A stretch of DNA of 11,609 nt from JBFWWW01 sp050245975 (GTDB lineage Bacteria; Pseudomonadota; Alphaproteobacteria; Rhizobiales; Hyphomicrobiaceae). The stretch lies in assembly GCA_050245975.1 (NCBI GenBank), contig JBFWWW010000127.1:1-11609 (forward strand), read 5' to 3'. Under the pieces are notes generated by a model. That model searched no databases. It was given only the letters and a program-made list of their open reading frames with translations, and was not told the origin of the DNA. The position numbers and the translations under genes are program-made. Every line of letters starts with the position of its first letter. The stretch's first letter is position 1. Below, piece after piece: positions 6,617 to 11,609 of this stretch.

Positions 6617-7390
6617 ATGAAGGCACTTTCGAAGCTCATCGGCAAACGCGACAAGTTCGCCCATCTCTACACGGCCGGCGACCACTCGACCCGTTCCGAC
6701 GACTTCGACTGGACGACCTATAACGAGTCCTATGCCAAGCAGCTCGCCAAAATGGAGCGTGACCACACGCTCAAGCTGGCGCCGGGCGACGCCATCCTGG
6801 CGCACAATGCCCTCGTTCTCAGGGCCGGCCTGAAGCCGCTCCACGAAAATCACGCCGCACTTTATACCGCCATTGCGACCCTGGCGCCCAAAACGGCCAT
6901 CGAGATCGGCTGCGGCGGCGGCGATCACCTGCACAATCTCGGCCTCCTGACGCCGGCGATCGACATCCGCGGCTTCGACCGCTCCGACGGTCAGCTCAGC
7001 TATCTTCGCCAGCGTTCCCCGCACCTCGCCGACAAGGTCGGCGTGCTCGACATCACCATGCCGCCGTCGCGCAACCTGCCGACGGCCGATCTCGTCTATA
7101 CGCAGGCCGTGCTCATGCACATCCAGGCCGGCAACGGCCACCTCGTCGCGCTGGCCAACATGACGCGCATCGCCCGCGATACAATGGTGCTGATGGAGAA
7201 CTGGCGGCGTCACCCGTTCCAGGACGACATCCGGCGCCTGCATGATCTCGGCTGCCTCGCCTGGGACGAGGTGCATTTCCACGTCTGGCGCCTGGCCGGA
7301 CGGCCGAAGGCGATGGTCGTCAGCCGGACCGCCCTTCCGCTCGAGCCGCTCGGCGCCTACGCCGATCTGGTCGGCGCGATGCCCGCCTGA
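6617..7390 (+). CDS. Class I SAM-dependent methyltransferase, substrate unknown
   Basis: Predicted cytosolic protein of 257 residues. The SAM-binding motif I is AIEIGCGGG at 94-102, followed by an acidic residue at the end of the next strand (GFDRSDGQL, D121), a further acidic position in GVLDITMPP and a motif-IV-like ADLVYTQAVLMHI. The first about 85 residues form a separate helical section with no family I recognise. There is no signal peptide or membrane helix. The ATG at 6617 follows AAGGAG with a 7-base spacer, a strong ribosome-binding site. It is divergent from gmd, so a role in methylating a glycan or its nucleotide sugar is possible but rests only on position. It ends 7 bases before an 11-bp hairpin and is convergent with the aldehyde dehydrogenase gene. 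Confidence 0.82.
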   Translation: MKALSKLIGKRDKFAHLYTAGDHSTRSDDFDWTTYNESYAKQLAKMERDHTLKLAPGDAILAHNALVLRAGLKPLHENHAALYTAIATLAPKTAIEIGCGGGDHLHNLGLLTPAIDIRGFDRSDGQLSYLRQRSPHLADKVGVLDITMPPSRNLPTADLVYTQAVLMHIQAGNGHLVALANMTRIARDTMVLMENWRRHPFQDDIRRLHDLGCLAWDEVHFHVWRLAGRPKAMVVSRTALPLEPLGAYADLVGAMPA

Positions 7391-7395
7391 ACGCA

Positions 7396-7422
7396 AGACG
7401 GCGGCCCCGGAGGCCGCCGTCT
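7396..7422. terminator. Bidirectional hairpin between convergent methyltransferase and aldehyde dehydrogenase genes
   Basis: AGACGGCGGCC at 7396-7406 pairs with GGCCGCCGTCT at 7412-7422: 11 perfect pairs around the loop CCGGA. It sits in the 54-base gap between convergent stops at 7390 and 7445, so it can serve both transcripts. Neither strand has a strong T run after the stem, so termination strength is uncertain. Confidence 0.65.
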
Positions 7423-7444
7423 GCAGTATCCTATCGCGTGCGTA

Positions 7445-8893
7445 TCAGCCGAGCTGGCTGACGAACTTCTGCGTCATGTAGACCTGCAGGCCCTCGATGC
7501 CGCCCTCGTGGCCGTAGCCCGAGTCCTTGACGCCGCCGAACGGCGTCTCGGGAAGCGCAAGCCCGAAGTGGTTGATGGTCACCATGCCGCTGTCGAGCGC
7601 ATCCGCCACCTTGGTCGCCGTCTTGGCGTTGGTGGTGAAGGCATAGCTCGCAAGGCCGTAGGGCAGGCTGTTGGCGCGGCTCAGCACGTCGTTGGTGTCC
7701 TTGAACCGCAGCATCACGGCGACGGGACCGAAGGGCTCCTCCTTCATGATGCGCGCGTTCTCGGGCACATCCGTGAGCACCGTCGGCTCGAAGAAATTGC
7801 CCTGGTTGCCGATGCGCTTGCCGCCGGCCGGGGCCTTGGCGCCCTTCTCCTGCGCATCGTTGATGAAGGCCTCGATGGCGTTCACGCGGCGCGGGTTGGC
7901 GAGCGGACCCATCTTCGACTCCGGATCGAGGCCATCGCCGACCTTCAGCTTCTTCGCCACATCCGTGAACTTCGACACGAACTTGTCGTAGACCTTGTCG
8001 TGCAGGAAGAAGCGCGTCGGCGACACGCAGACCTGGCCGGCGTTGCGGTACTTCATCGCCGCCATCATCGTGGCGACCCGCTCCGGATCGACGTCGTCGA
8101 ACACGAGCACCGGCGAATGGCCGCCGAGCTCCATCGTCGAGCGCTTCATGTGCTGCGCCGCGAGCATGGCCAGATGCTTGCCCACCGGAACCGAGCCCGT
8201 GAACGAGATCTTGCGGATGATCGGCGACGGAATGAGATACTCGGAAATCTCGGCCGGTACGCCGTAGACGAGGTTGATCACGCCCGCCGGCACGCCGGCG
8301 TCATGGAAGGCGCGCACGAGCCCGATGGGCGAGCCGGGCGTTTCTTCGGGACACTTGATGATGATCGAGCACCCGGCGGCCAGCGAGGCGGCCAGCTTGC
8401 GGACGGCCTGCGTGACGGGGAAGTTCCAGGGCGAGAAGCCGGCCACCGGGCCGACCGGCTCCATGATCACCATGTTGCGCACGCCGTCGGCGCGGGCGGG
8501 GATGATGCGGCCGTAAGCGCGGCGGCCTTCCTCGGCGTACCACTCGATGACATCGGCCGCGGACATGACCTCCATGGTCGCCTCGGCGAGGATCTTGCCC
8601 TGCTCCTGGGTCAGGACCTTCGCGATGTCGCCAGCGCGTGCGCGGACAAGCTCGGCTGCCTTGCGCAGGATCTTGCCGCGCTCGAAGGCAGAAACCTTCT
8701 TCCAGGTATCGAAGCCCTTCTGGGCGGCGGCCAGTGCCTTGTCGAGATCGGCCTTGGAGGCGTGGCCGAGCGTGGCAAGCGGCGTGTTCTTTGCGGGGTT
8801 CATAACCTCCTGAGACTTGCCGCTCGTGGGCTGTACCCAGGCACCGTCGATATAATGATTGAGGGTCGCTTCATACATGACTTGATCATCCAT
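7445..8893 (-). CDS. NAD(P)-dependent aldehyde dehydrogenase, succinate-semialdehyde dehydrogenase-like
   Basis: Cytosolic aldehyde dehydrogenase of 482 residues, which oxidises an aldehyde to the acid with NAD(P). Seen in order: PWNFP with N157, IIKCPEETP with K180, FTGS at 231-234, the general base E255 in MELGG, the nucleophile C289 in NAGQVCVSP, and EEPFGPV near the C-terminal third. Overall pattern is closest to the GabD/succinate-semialdehyde group (GABA or related 4-carbon catabolism). The residues after C289 are VSP, whereas E. coli-type GabD has a second Cys two places on, so the substrate assignment is tentative; 2-oxoglutarate semialdehyde is another possibility. The start is uncertain: ATGs at 8893 and 8878 are in frame, both within copies of a 10-bp repeat and neither with a clear ribosome-binding site. 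No GABA transaminase is adjacent. A TTTAAA (8925 to 8920) could be its -10 element. Confidence 0.9.
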   Translation of the reverse strand: MDDQVMYEATLNHYIDGAWVQPTSGKSQEVMNPAKNTPLATLGHASKADLDKALAAAQKGFDTWKKVSAFERGKILRKAAELVRARAGDIAKVLTQEQGKILAEATMEVMSAADVIEWYAEEGRRAYGRIIPARADGVRNMVIMEPVGPVAGFSPWNFPVTQAVRKLAASLAAGCSIIIKCPEETPGSPIGLVRAFHDAGVPAGVINLVYGVPAEISEYLIPSPIIRKISFTGSVPVGKHLAMLAAQHMKRSTMELGGHSPVLVFDDVDPERVATMMAAMKYRNAGQVCVSPTRFFLHDKVYDKFVSKFTDVAKKLKVGDGLDPESKMGPLANPRRVNAIEAFINDAQEKGAKAPAGGKRIGNQGNFFEPTVLTDVPENARIMKEEPFGPVAVMLRFKDTNDVLSRANSLPYGLASYAFTTNAKTATKVADALDSGMVTINHFGLALPETPFGGVKDSGYGHEGGIEGLQVYMTQKFVSQLG

Positions 8894-8900
8894 ACATGAC
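8872..8900. repeat. 10-bp direct repeat across the start of the aldehyde dehydrogenase gene
   Basis: CATACATGAC occurs at 8872-8881 and again at 8891-8900. On the coding strand each copy reads GTCATGTATG, so each holds two overlapping ATGs. The in-frame starts are the second ATG of the upstream copy (8893) and the first ATG of the downstream copy (8878). The other ATG of the upstream copy (8897) opens a three-codon frame, M-Y-G-stop, overlapping the 8893 start. Confidence 0.6.
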
Positions 8901-9026
8901 TGCGGAAAGGGGGCGCCTCTTTAAAGGGCCTCAGGGGTACCGGGCGCAAGGTCTTTTATCGATTAGGGGACCCGCAGGCGCGTCCGAGACAGCCGGCCGG
9001 CCGAACTGCGAACGGCCAAAGATATA

Positions 9027-9054
9027 TTGATTGTTGACCCAAATCGTCTATGTC
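9027..9054 (+). promoter_or_regulatory. Candidate sigma-70-type promoter for asd
   Basis: TTGATT at 9027-9032 and TATGTC at 9049-9054 are separated by 16 bases, in an AT-richer patch of the 212-base divergent gap (8894-9105). Transcription would start near 9061 and give a leader of about 45 bases that contains the hairpin at 9064-9084. Hexamer matches are moderate. Confidence 0.3.
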
Positions 9055-9063
9055 ACAGGCCAT

Positions 9064-9084
9064 CGGCGGCCACGCCGGCCGCCG
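9064..9084 (+). promoter_or_regulatory. GC-rich hairpin in the asd leader
   Basis: CGGCGGCC at 9064-9071 and GGCCGCCG at 9077-9084 are perfect 8-bp inverted arms with loop ACGCC, ending 21 bases before the asd ATG. No T run follows, so it is not an ordinary terminator. It could affect translation or RNA stability, or be an operator. Confidence 0.4.
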
Positions 9085-9105
9085 TTCACGGAGCTTGAAG
9101 GAGCC

Positions 9106-10134
9106 ATGGGCTACAACGTCGCCGTCGTCGGCGCCACGGGAAATGTGGGCCGGGAAATGCTGTCGATCCTCGAAGAGCGGGCATTCCCCGCCGACGAGGT
9201 TCATGCCATCGCATCGCGCCGGTCCGTCGGCGTGGACGTCTCGTTCGGCGACAAGACGCTCAAATGCAAGGATCTCGAGAGGTTCGACTTCTCGAAGGTC
9301 GATTTCTGTCTCATGTCGGCCGGCGGGTCGGTCTCCAAGGAATGGAGCCCGCGCATCGCCGCCAAGGGCTGCGTCGTGATCGACAACTCGTCGGCCTGGC
9401 GCTACGACCAGGACGTGCCGCTCGTCGTTCCGGAAGTGAACGCCGACGCCGTGGCCGGCTACACCAAGAAGAACATCATCGCCAACCCGAACTGCTCGAC
9501 GGCGCAGCTTGTCGTCGCGCTGAAGCCGCTGCACGATCACGCCACCATCAAGCGCGTCGTCGTCGCCACCTACCAGTCCGTCTCGGGCGCCGGCAAGGAT
9601 GCCATGGACGAGCTCTGGTCGCAGACCAAAGGCAAGTACGTTCCGGGCCAGGAGGTCGAGCCGAAGAAGTTCTCCAAGGAGATCGCCTTCAACTGCATTC
9701 CTCACATCGACGTCTTCATGGAGGACGGCTACACGAAAGAGGAATGGAAGATGGTCGCCGAGACCAAGAAAATCCTCGACCCCAGGATCAAGCTGACGGC
9801 GACATGCGTGCGCGTGCCGGTGTTCGTCAGCCACTGCGAAGCCGTCAACATCGAGTTCGAGAAGCCGATATCGGCGGACGAGGCCCGTGCCATCCTGCGC
9901 GAGGCGCCGGGCTGTCTCGTCGTCGACAAGCGCGAACCCGGCGGCTACGTCACGCCGCAGGAAGCAGCGGGCGAGGACGCCACCTACATCAGCCGCATCC
10001 GCGAAGACGCAACCGTGGAGAACGGGCTGTCGATGTGGGTCGTCTCCGACAACCTGCGCAAGGGTGCGGCGCTCAATGCCGTTCAGATCGCGGAAACGCT
10101 CATCAACCGCAAGCTGCTGCGCAAGGCCGCCTGA
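9106..10134 (+). CDS. asd: Aspartate-semialdehyde dehydrogenase
   Basis: Cytosolic enzyme that reduces 4-aspartyl phosphate to aspartate semialdehyde with NADPH, the second step of the aspartate pathway to lysine, diaminopimelate for peptidoglycan, threonine and methionine. The 342-residue protein is full length. It starts MGYNVAVVGATGNVGREML with the nucleotide-binding GATGNVG at 9-15, has the nucleophile C130 in NPNCSTAQ, Q157 in TYQSVSGAG, and R236 and H243 in CVRVPVFVSHCEAVN. The ATG at 9106 matches the family start; AAGGAG lies just 2 bases before it, a short spacing. The frame is open back to a TTG at 9031, but that would add an unrelated 25 residues. It stands alone: divergent from the aldehyde dehydrogenase gene and ended by a strong terminator at 10191-10226. 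DapA or LysC are not in view. Confidence 0.96.
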   Translation: MGYNVAVVGATGNVGREMLSILEERAFPADEVHAIASRRSVGVDVSFGDKTLKCKDLERFDFSKVDFCLMSAGGSVSKEWSPRIAAKGCVVIDNSSAWRYDQDVPLVVPEVNADAVAGYTKKNIIANPNCSTAQLVVALKPLHDHATIKRVVVATYQSVSGAGKDAMDELWSQTKGKYVPGQEVEPKKFSKEIAFNCIPHIDVFMEDGYTKEEWKMVAETKKILDPRIKLTATCVRVPVFVSHCEAVNIEFEKPISADEARAILREAPGCLVVDKREPGGYVTPQEAAGEDATYISRIREDATVENGLSMWVVSDNLRKGAALNAVQIAETLINRKLLRKAA

Positions 10135-10190
10135 TCGAGGACGATCGGCGATCCCGGCCGGCGAGACGGCGGTCCGAGATTGAAGCGAAC

Positions 10191-10226
10191 AAGGGGCAGG
10201 TGGCTCGGCCGCCTGCCCTTTCTCTT
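10191..10226 (+). terminator. Intrinsic terminator of asd
   Basis: AAGGGGCAGGTGGC at 10191-10204 pairs with GCCGCCTGCCCTTT at 10208-10221 around the loop TCG: 14 consecutive pairs, two of them G-T. The stem is followed by CTCTT, so the 3' side is T-rich (TTTCTCTTT, 10219-10227). It lies 57 bases after the asd stop and just before the convergent marR stop at 10241. Confidence 0.85.
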
Positions 10227-10240
10227 TGGCCGACAGCCGG

Positions 10241-10714
10241 TTAGCGGCGGTGGCCGGCGAGCGACTGATTGATCTGGCTGAGCTGCGCAACGATCGAGCG
10301 CAGGTCGTTCAGGAACTGCTCGCGCTGGCGTGCGGACAGCGCATCCAGAATGCGCTCGTCCACCCGTTTTGCCATCGGCTCGGCCGTTCGCAGCATGCGG
10401 CGGCCTTCCTCCGTCAGCCGGATGGCATAGGCGCGCGCATCCTCGCGCGTGCGGCGCCGCTGCAGCAGCCCCTTCTTCAACATCCGCCGGACGATATCAG
10501 CCAGTGTGGATCGGTCGATCCCGGTCCGTTCGACCAGGCCGGTCTGACTCAGGCCTTCGTTGTGAGCCACCGTCATCAGCACCGCGAGCTGCCGCGGCGT
10601 CAGATCACCATTGCCCATCTCGGCGTTGAAGATGTCTCCGGCAACCTGCCCTGCTCGATGTAGGAGATGGACGGGAGAACGATCAAGACGATCCAAGGCT
10701 GATTCGCGTTTCAT
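10241..10714 (-). CDS. MarR-family winged-helix transcriptional regulator
   Basis: Predicted DNA-binding dimer of 157 residues. The winged helix covers about residues 37-103: LTPRQLAVLMTVAHNEGLSQ, the recognition helix GIDRSTLADIVRRMLKKG, and the wing QRRRTREDARAYAIRLTEEG with the DxR of the family. Flanking helices (residues 10-32 and 110-150) would form the dimer interface. Such regulators commonly repress their own or neighbouring genes and respond to small phenolic or oxidising molecules; the ligand here is unknown. The ATG at 10714 is preferred, with GGAA about 5 bases upstream. The frame stays open to 10801, which would add 29 residues rich in Lys and Arg (PPKKRPKKRK) encoded by the tandem repeat at 10721-10744. 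An inverted repeat at 10773-10787 is a possible operator. It follows yciB on the same strand after 195 bases and is convergent with asd. Confidence 0.9.
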   Translation of the reverse strand: MKRESALDRLDRSPVHLLHRAGQVAGDIFNAEMGNGDLTPRQLAVLMTVAHNEGLSQTGLVERTGIDRSTLADIVRRMLKKGLLQRRRTREDARAYAIRLTEEGRRMLRTAEPMAKRVDERILDALSARQREQFLNDLRSIVAQLSQINQSLAGHRR

Positions 10715-10720
10715 CACTTT

Positions 10721-10744
10721 CCGTTTCTTTGGCCGTTTCTTTGG
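10721..10744. repeat. Exact 12-bp tandem duplication just upstream of the marR start
   Basis: CCGTTTCTTTGG is present twice in direct succession at 10721-10732 and 10733-10744. On the marR strand it reads CCAAAGAAACGG twice, ending 6 bases before the ATG, so its last GG forms part of the presumed ribosome-binding site GGAAAG. With 12 bases per unit the reading frame upstream is unaffected. Confidence 0.7.
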
Positions 10745-10772
10745 CGGCACCGGCCGAATGGAATTTCGCACC

Positions 10773-10787
10773 GATCGCGCCGCGATC
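10773..10787. promoter_or_regulatory. Perfect inverted repeat upstream of marR, possible operator
   Basis: GATCGCG at 10773-10779 and CGCGATC at 10781-10787 are perfect inverted arms around a single C, 58 bases upstream of the preferred marR start. Size and symmetry suit a dimeric winged-helix repressor and autoregulation is common in the family. That MarR binds here is an inference. Confidence 0.35.
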
Positions 10788-10893
10788 TGATGGTCTGCCA
10801 CATCGTGTGATTGATGCGGGGTAGATGAAACGATTTAGCCGGCGAGGTCCAGTCAAAATTCCTGCGACCACGCCGCAAAAGTCATATGCGAGA

Positions 10894-10910
10894 ATCTGTC
10901 GCGGACAGAT
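10894..10910. terminator. Hairpin at the yciB stop codon
   Basis: ATCTGTC at 10894-10900 and GACAGAT at 10904-10910 pair perfectly around GCG. The repeat touches the yciB stop (TGA, 10912 to 10910) and so lies at the 3' end of that gene. On the yciB strand only a scattered T-rich stretch follows (GACTTTTG about 15 bases on), so termination would be weak. An operator for marR is the alternative reading. Confidence 0.4.
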
Positions 10911-11572
10911 CAGTGCCGCGCGTCGGGGCCGATGCCAGGCTTGGTTTCGATCCGTGCGTCGGATCCGGCCGCTGGCTGCGCCTCCGGCGCGAGTTCCGTC
11001 GGTTCCTCGTAGCGCCGGATCAATCCGACCTGCGCCATCGCGAACACCATCGTCAGCGGCAGAATGCCGAATACCTTAAAATTTACCCACGAACTTTCGG
11101 ACAAATTGCGCCAAACCACTTCGTTCACGACGGCCAGCACAAGGAAGAATACCATCCAGCGGAAGGTCAGCTTGTGCCAACCTTCGTCGGTCAGGCGAAG
11201 CGCCTCGCCGAACATCATCTTGAGGAACGGCCGGCGCAGGATCAGGCCGGCGGCCAGCACGCCGCCGAACAACAGATTGATCATCGTCGGCTTCATCTTG
11301 ATGAAGCGCGGATCGTTGAGCCAGAACGTCAGCCCGCCGAAAATCACGACAAGCACCGCAGTCACGACCGGCATCGGCGAGATGCGACCCAGCACCAGCC
11401 ACGACGCGATCAGCGACAGCATGGTGGCCACCATGAGGGTGCCGGTGGCCCAGTAGATTCCGAACTTTGCATAAGCGAGGAAAAACACCAGCAGCGGGCC
11501 GAGCTCGATGAGCAGTTTCGCCCCCGTGGAGGGCGGCGCCGCGGACGTCGTGTCCTTCACGTCCTCTGTCAT
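10910..11572 (-). CDS. yciB: YciB/IspZ inner-membrane septation protein
   Basis: Predicted inner-membrane protein of 220 residues, usually annotated as intracellular septation protein A and linked to cell-envelope and division functions; its mechanism is not settled. Hydrophobic segments lie at about 19-37, 42-61, 68-84, 98-114, 137-155 and 164-183. Family motifs include LLIELGPLLVFFLAY, the RRPFLKMMFGEAL loop, GWHKLTFRWMVFF, NEVVWRN and SSWVNFKVFGILPLT. The E. coli protein has about 180 residues; the extra length here is a polar 15-residue N-terminus and a 35-residue Pro/Ala/Glu-rich C-terminal tail. The ATG at 11572 follows AGG only 3 bases away, with AAAGG further upstream. In related Hyphomicrobiales the gene often follows ftsY; here only 37 bases lie beyond the start, and no gene can be called in them. 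Confidence 0.93.
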   Translation of the reverse strand: MTEDVKDTTSAAPPSTGAKLLIELGPLLVFFLAYAKFGIYWATGTLMVATMLSLIASWLVLGRISPMPVVTAVLVVIFGGLTFWLNDPRFIKMKPTMINLLFGGVLAAGLILRRPFLKMMFGEALRLTDEGWHKLTFRWMVFFLVLAVVNEVVWRNLSESSWVNFKVFGILPLTMVFAMAQVGLIRRYEEPTELAPEAQPAAGSDARIETKPGIGPDARH

Positions 11573-11609
11573 GAACCTGGCCTTTGCGGATGCAATGCTC
11601 GAGCGGGAA

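Noticed and set aside
7508..8899. Plus-strand frame of 463 codons opposite the aldehyde dehydrogenase
   Set aside because: The minus-strand product has every catalytic residue of the family. The plus-strand product is a His/Arg/Gly-rich shadow.
9031..9105. N-terminal extension of Asd from a TTG at 9031
   Set aside because: Asd proteins start at MGYxVAVVGATG; the extra residues match nothing, and the stretch overlaps the candidate promoter and hairpin.
8956..10290. Minus-strand frame of 444 codons opposite asd, with an Asp/Val-rich product
   Set aside because: It would cross the asd terminator and overlap the marR 3' end, and it lies opposite a fully conserved asd.
11573..11609. Possible 3' end of an upstream gene (a frame ending in TGA that overlaps the yciB ATG)
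   Set aside because: Only about 12 codons are visible (ending in RPGS) and they do not resemble the FtsY C-terminus, so no gene can be supported.

Overview
The window is a GC-rich chromosomal segment with the character of an alphaproteobacterium, most likely of the order Hyphomicrobiales. This rests on the very large NAD-type glutamate dehydrogenase, the lemA/TPM gene cluster, a YciB/IspZ septation protein with an extended tail, and Shine-Dalgarno-led genes rich in G or C at third positions. No rRNA, tRNA, insertion sequence, integrase or CRISPR array is visible. Base composition looks even throughout, so nothing marks the segment as recently acquired.

Layout, left to right. (1) Bases 1-1362, minus strand: N-terminal part of a large NAD-specific glutamate dehydrogenase that runs off the left edge. 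(2) Bases 1489-2094, plus: an AhpD-like (CMD family) peroxidase-related protein, divergent from the dehydrogenase. (3) Bases 2104-4230, minus: a three-gene cluster transcribed in the order LemA lipoprotein, exported YgcG-type TPM protein, membrane TPM protein. (4) Bases 4463-5347, plus: an orphan ParA/MinD-type ATPase. (5) Bases 5405-6481, minus: GDP-mannose 4,6-dehydratase. (6) Bases 6617-7390, plus: a class I SAM methyltransferase. (7) Bases 7445-8893, minus: an NAD(P)-dependent aldehyde dehydrogenase close to succinate-semialdehyde dehydrogenases. (8) Bases 9106-10134, plus: aspartate-semialdehyde dehydrogenase, ending in a strong terminator. (9) Bases 10241-10714, minus: a MarR-family regulator. 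(10) Bases 10910-11572, minus: YciB/IspZ.

The genes fall into central nitrogen and amino-acid metabolism (glutamate dehydrogenase, Asd, the aldehyde dehydrogenase), cell-envelope functions (LemA, the two TPM proteins, Gmd, YciB and possibly the methyltransferase) and two regulatory or positioning proteins (MarR, ParA-like). Only lemA-ygcG-TPM looks like a tight operon. Most other neighbours are divergent or convergent, so this is mainly a run of single-gene transcription units.

I found no convincing new multi-gene system. The leads most worth following are the ParA-like ATPase with no ParB partner beside it, the pairing of two differently built TPM proteins with LemA, and several short repeats: a 15-bp inverted repeat and a 12-bp tandem duplication in front of marR, a perfect 16-bp palindrome inside the TPM gene, a repeat that duplicates the start-codon context of the aldehyde dehydrogenase gene, and a hairpin in the asd leader.
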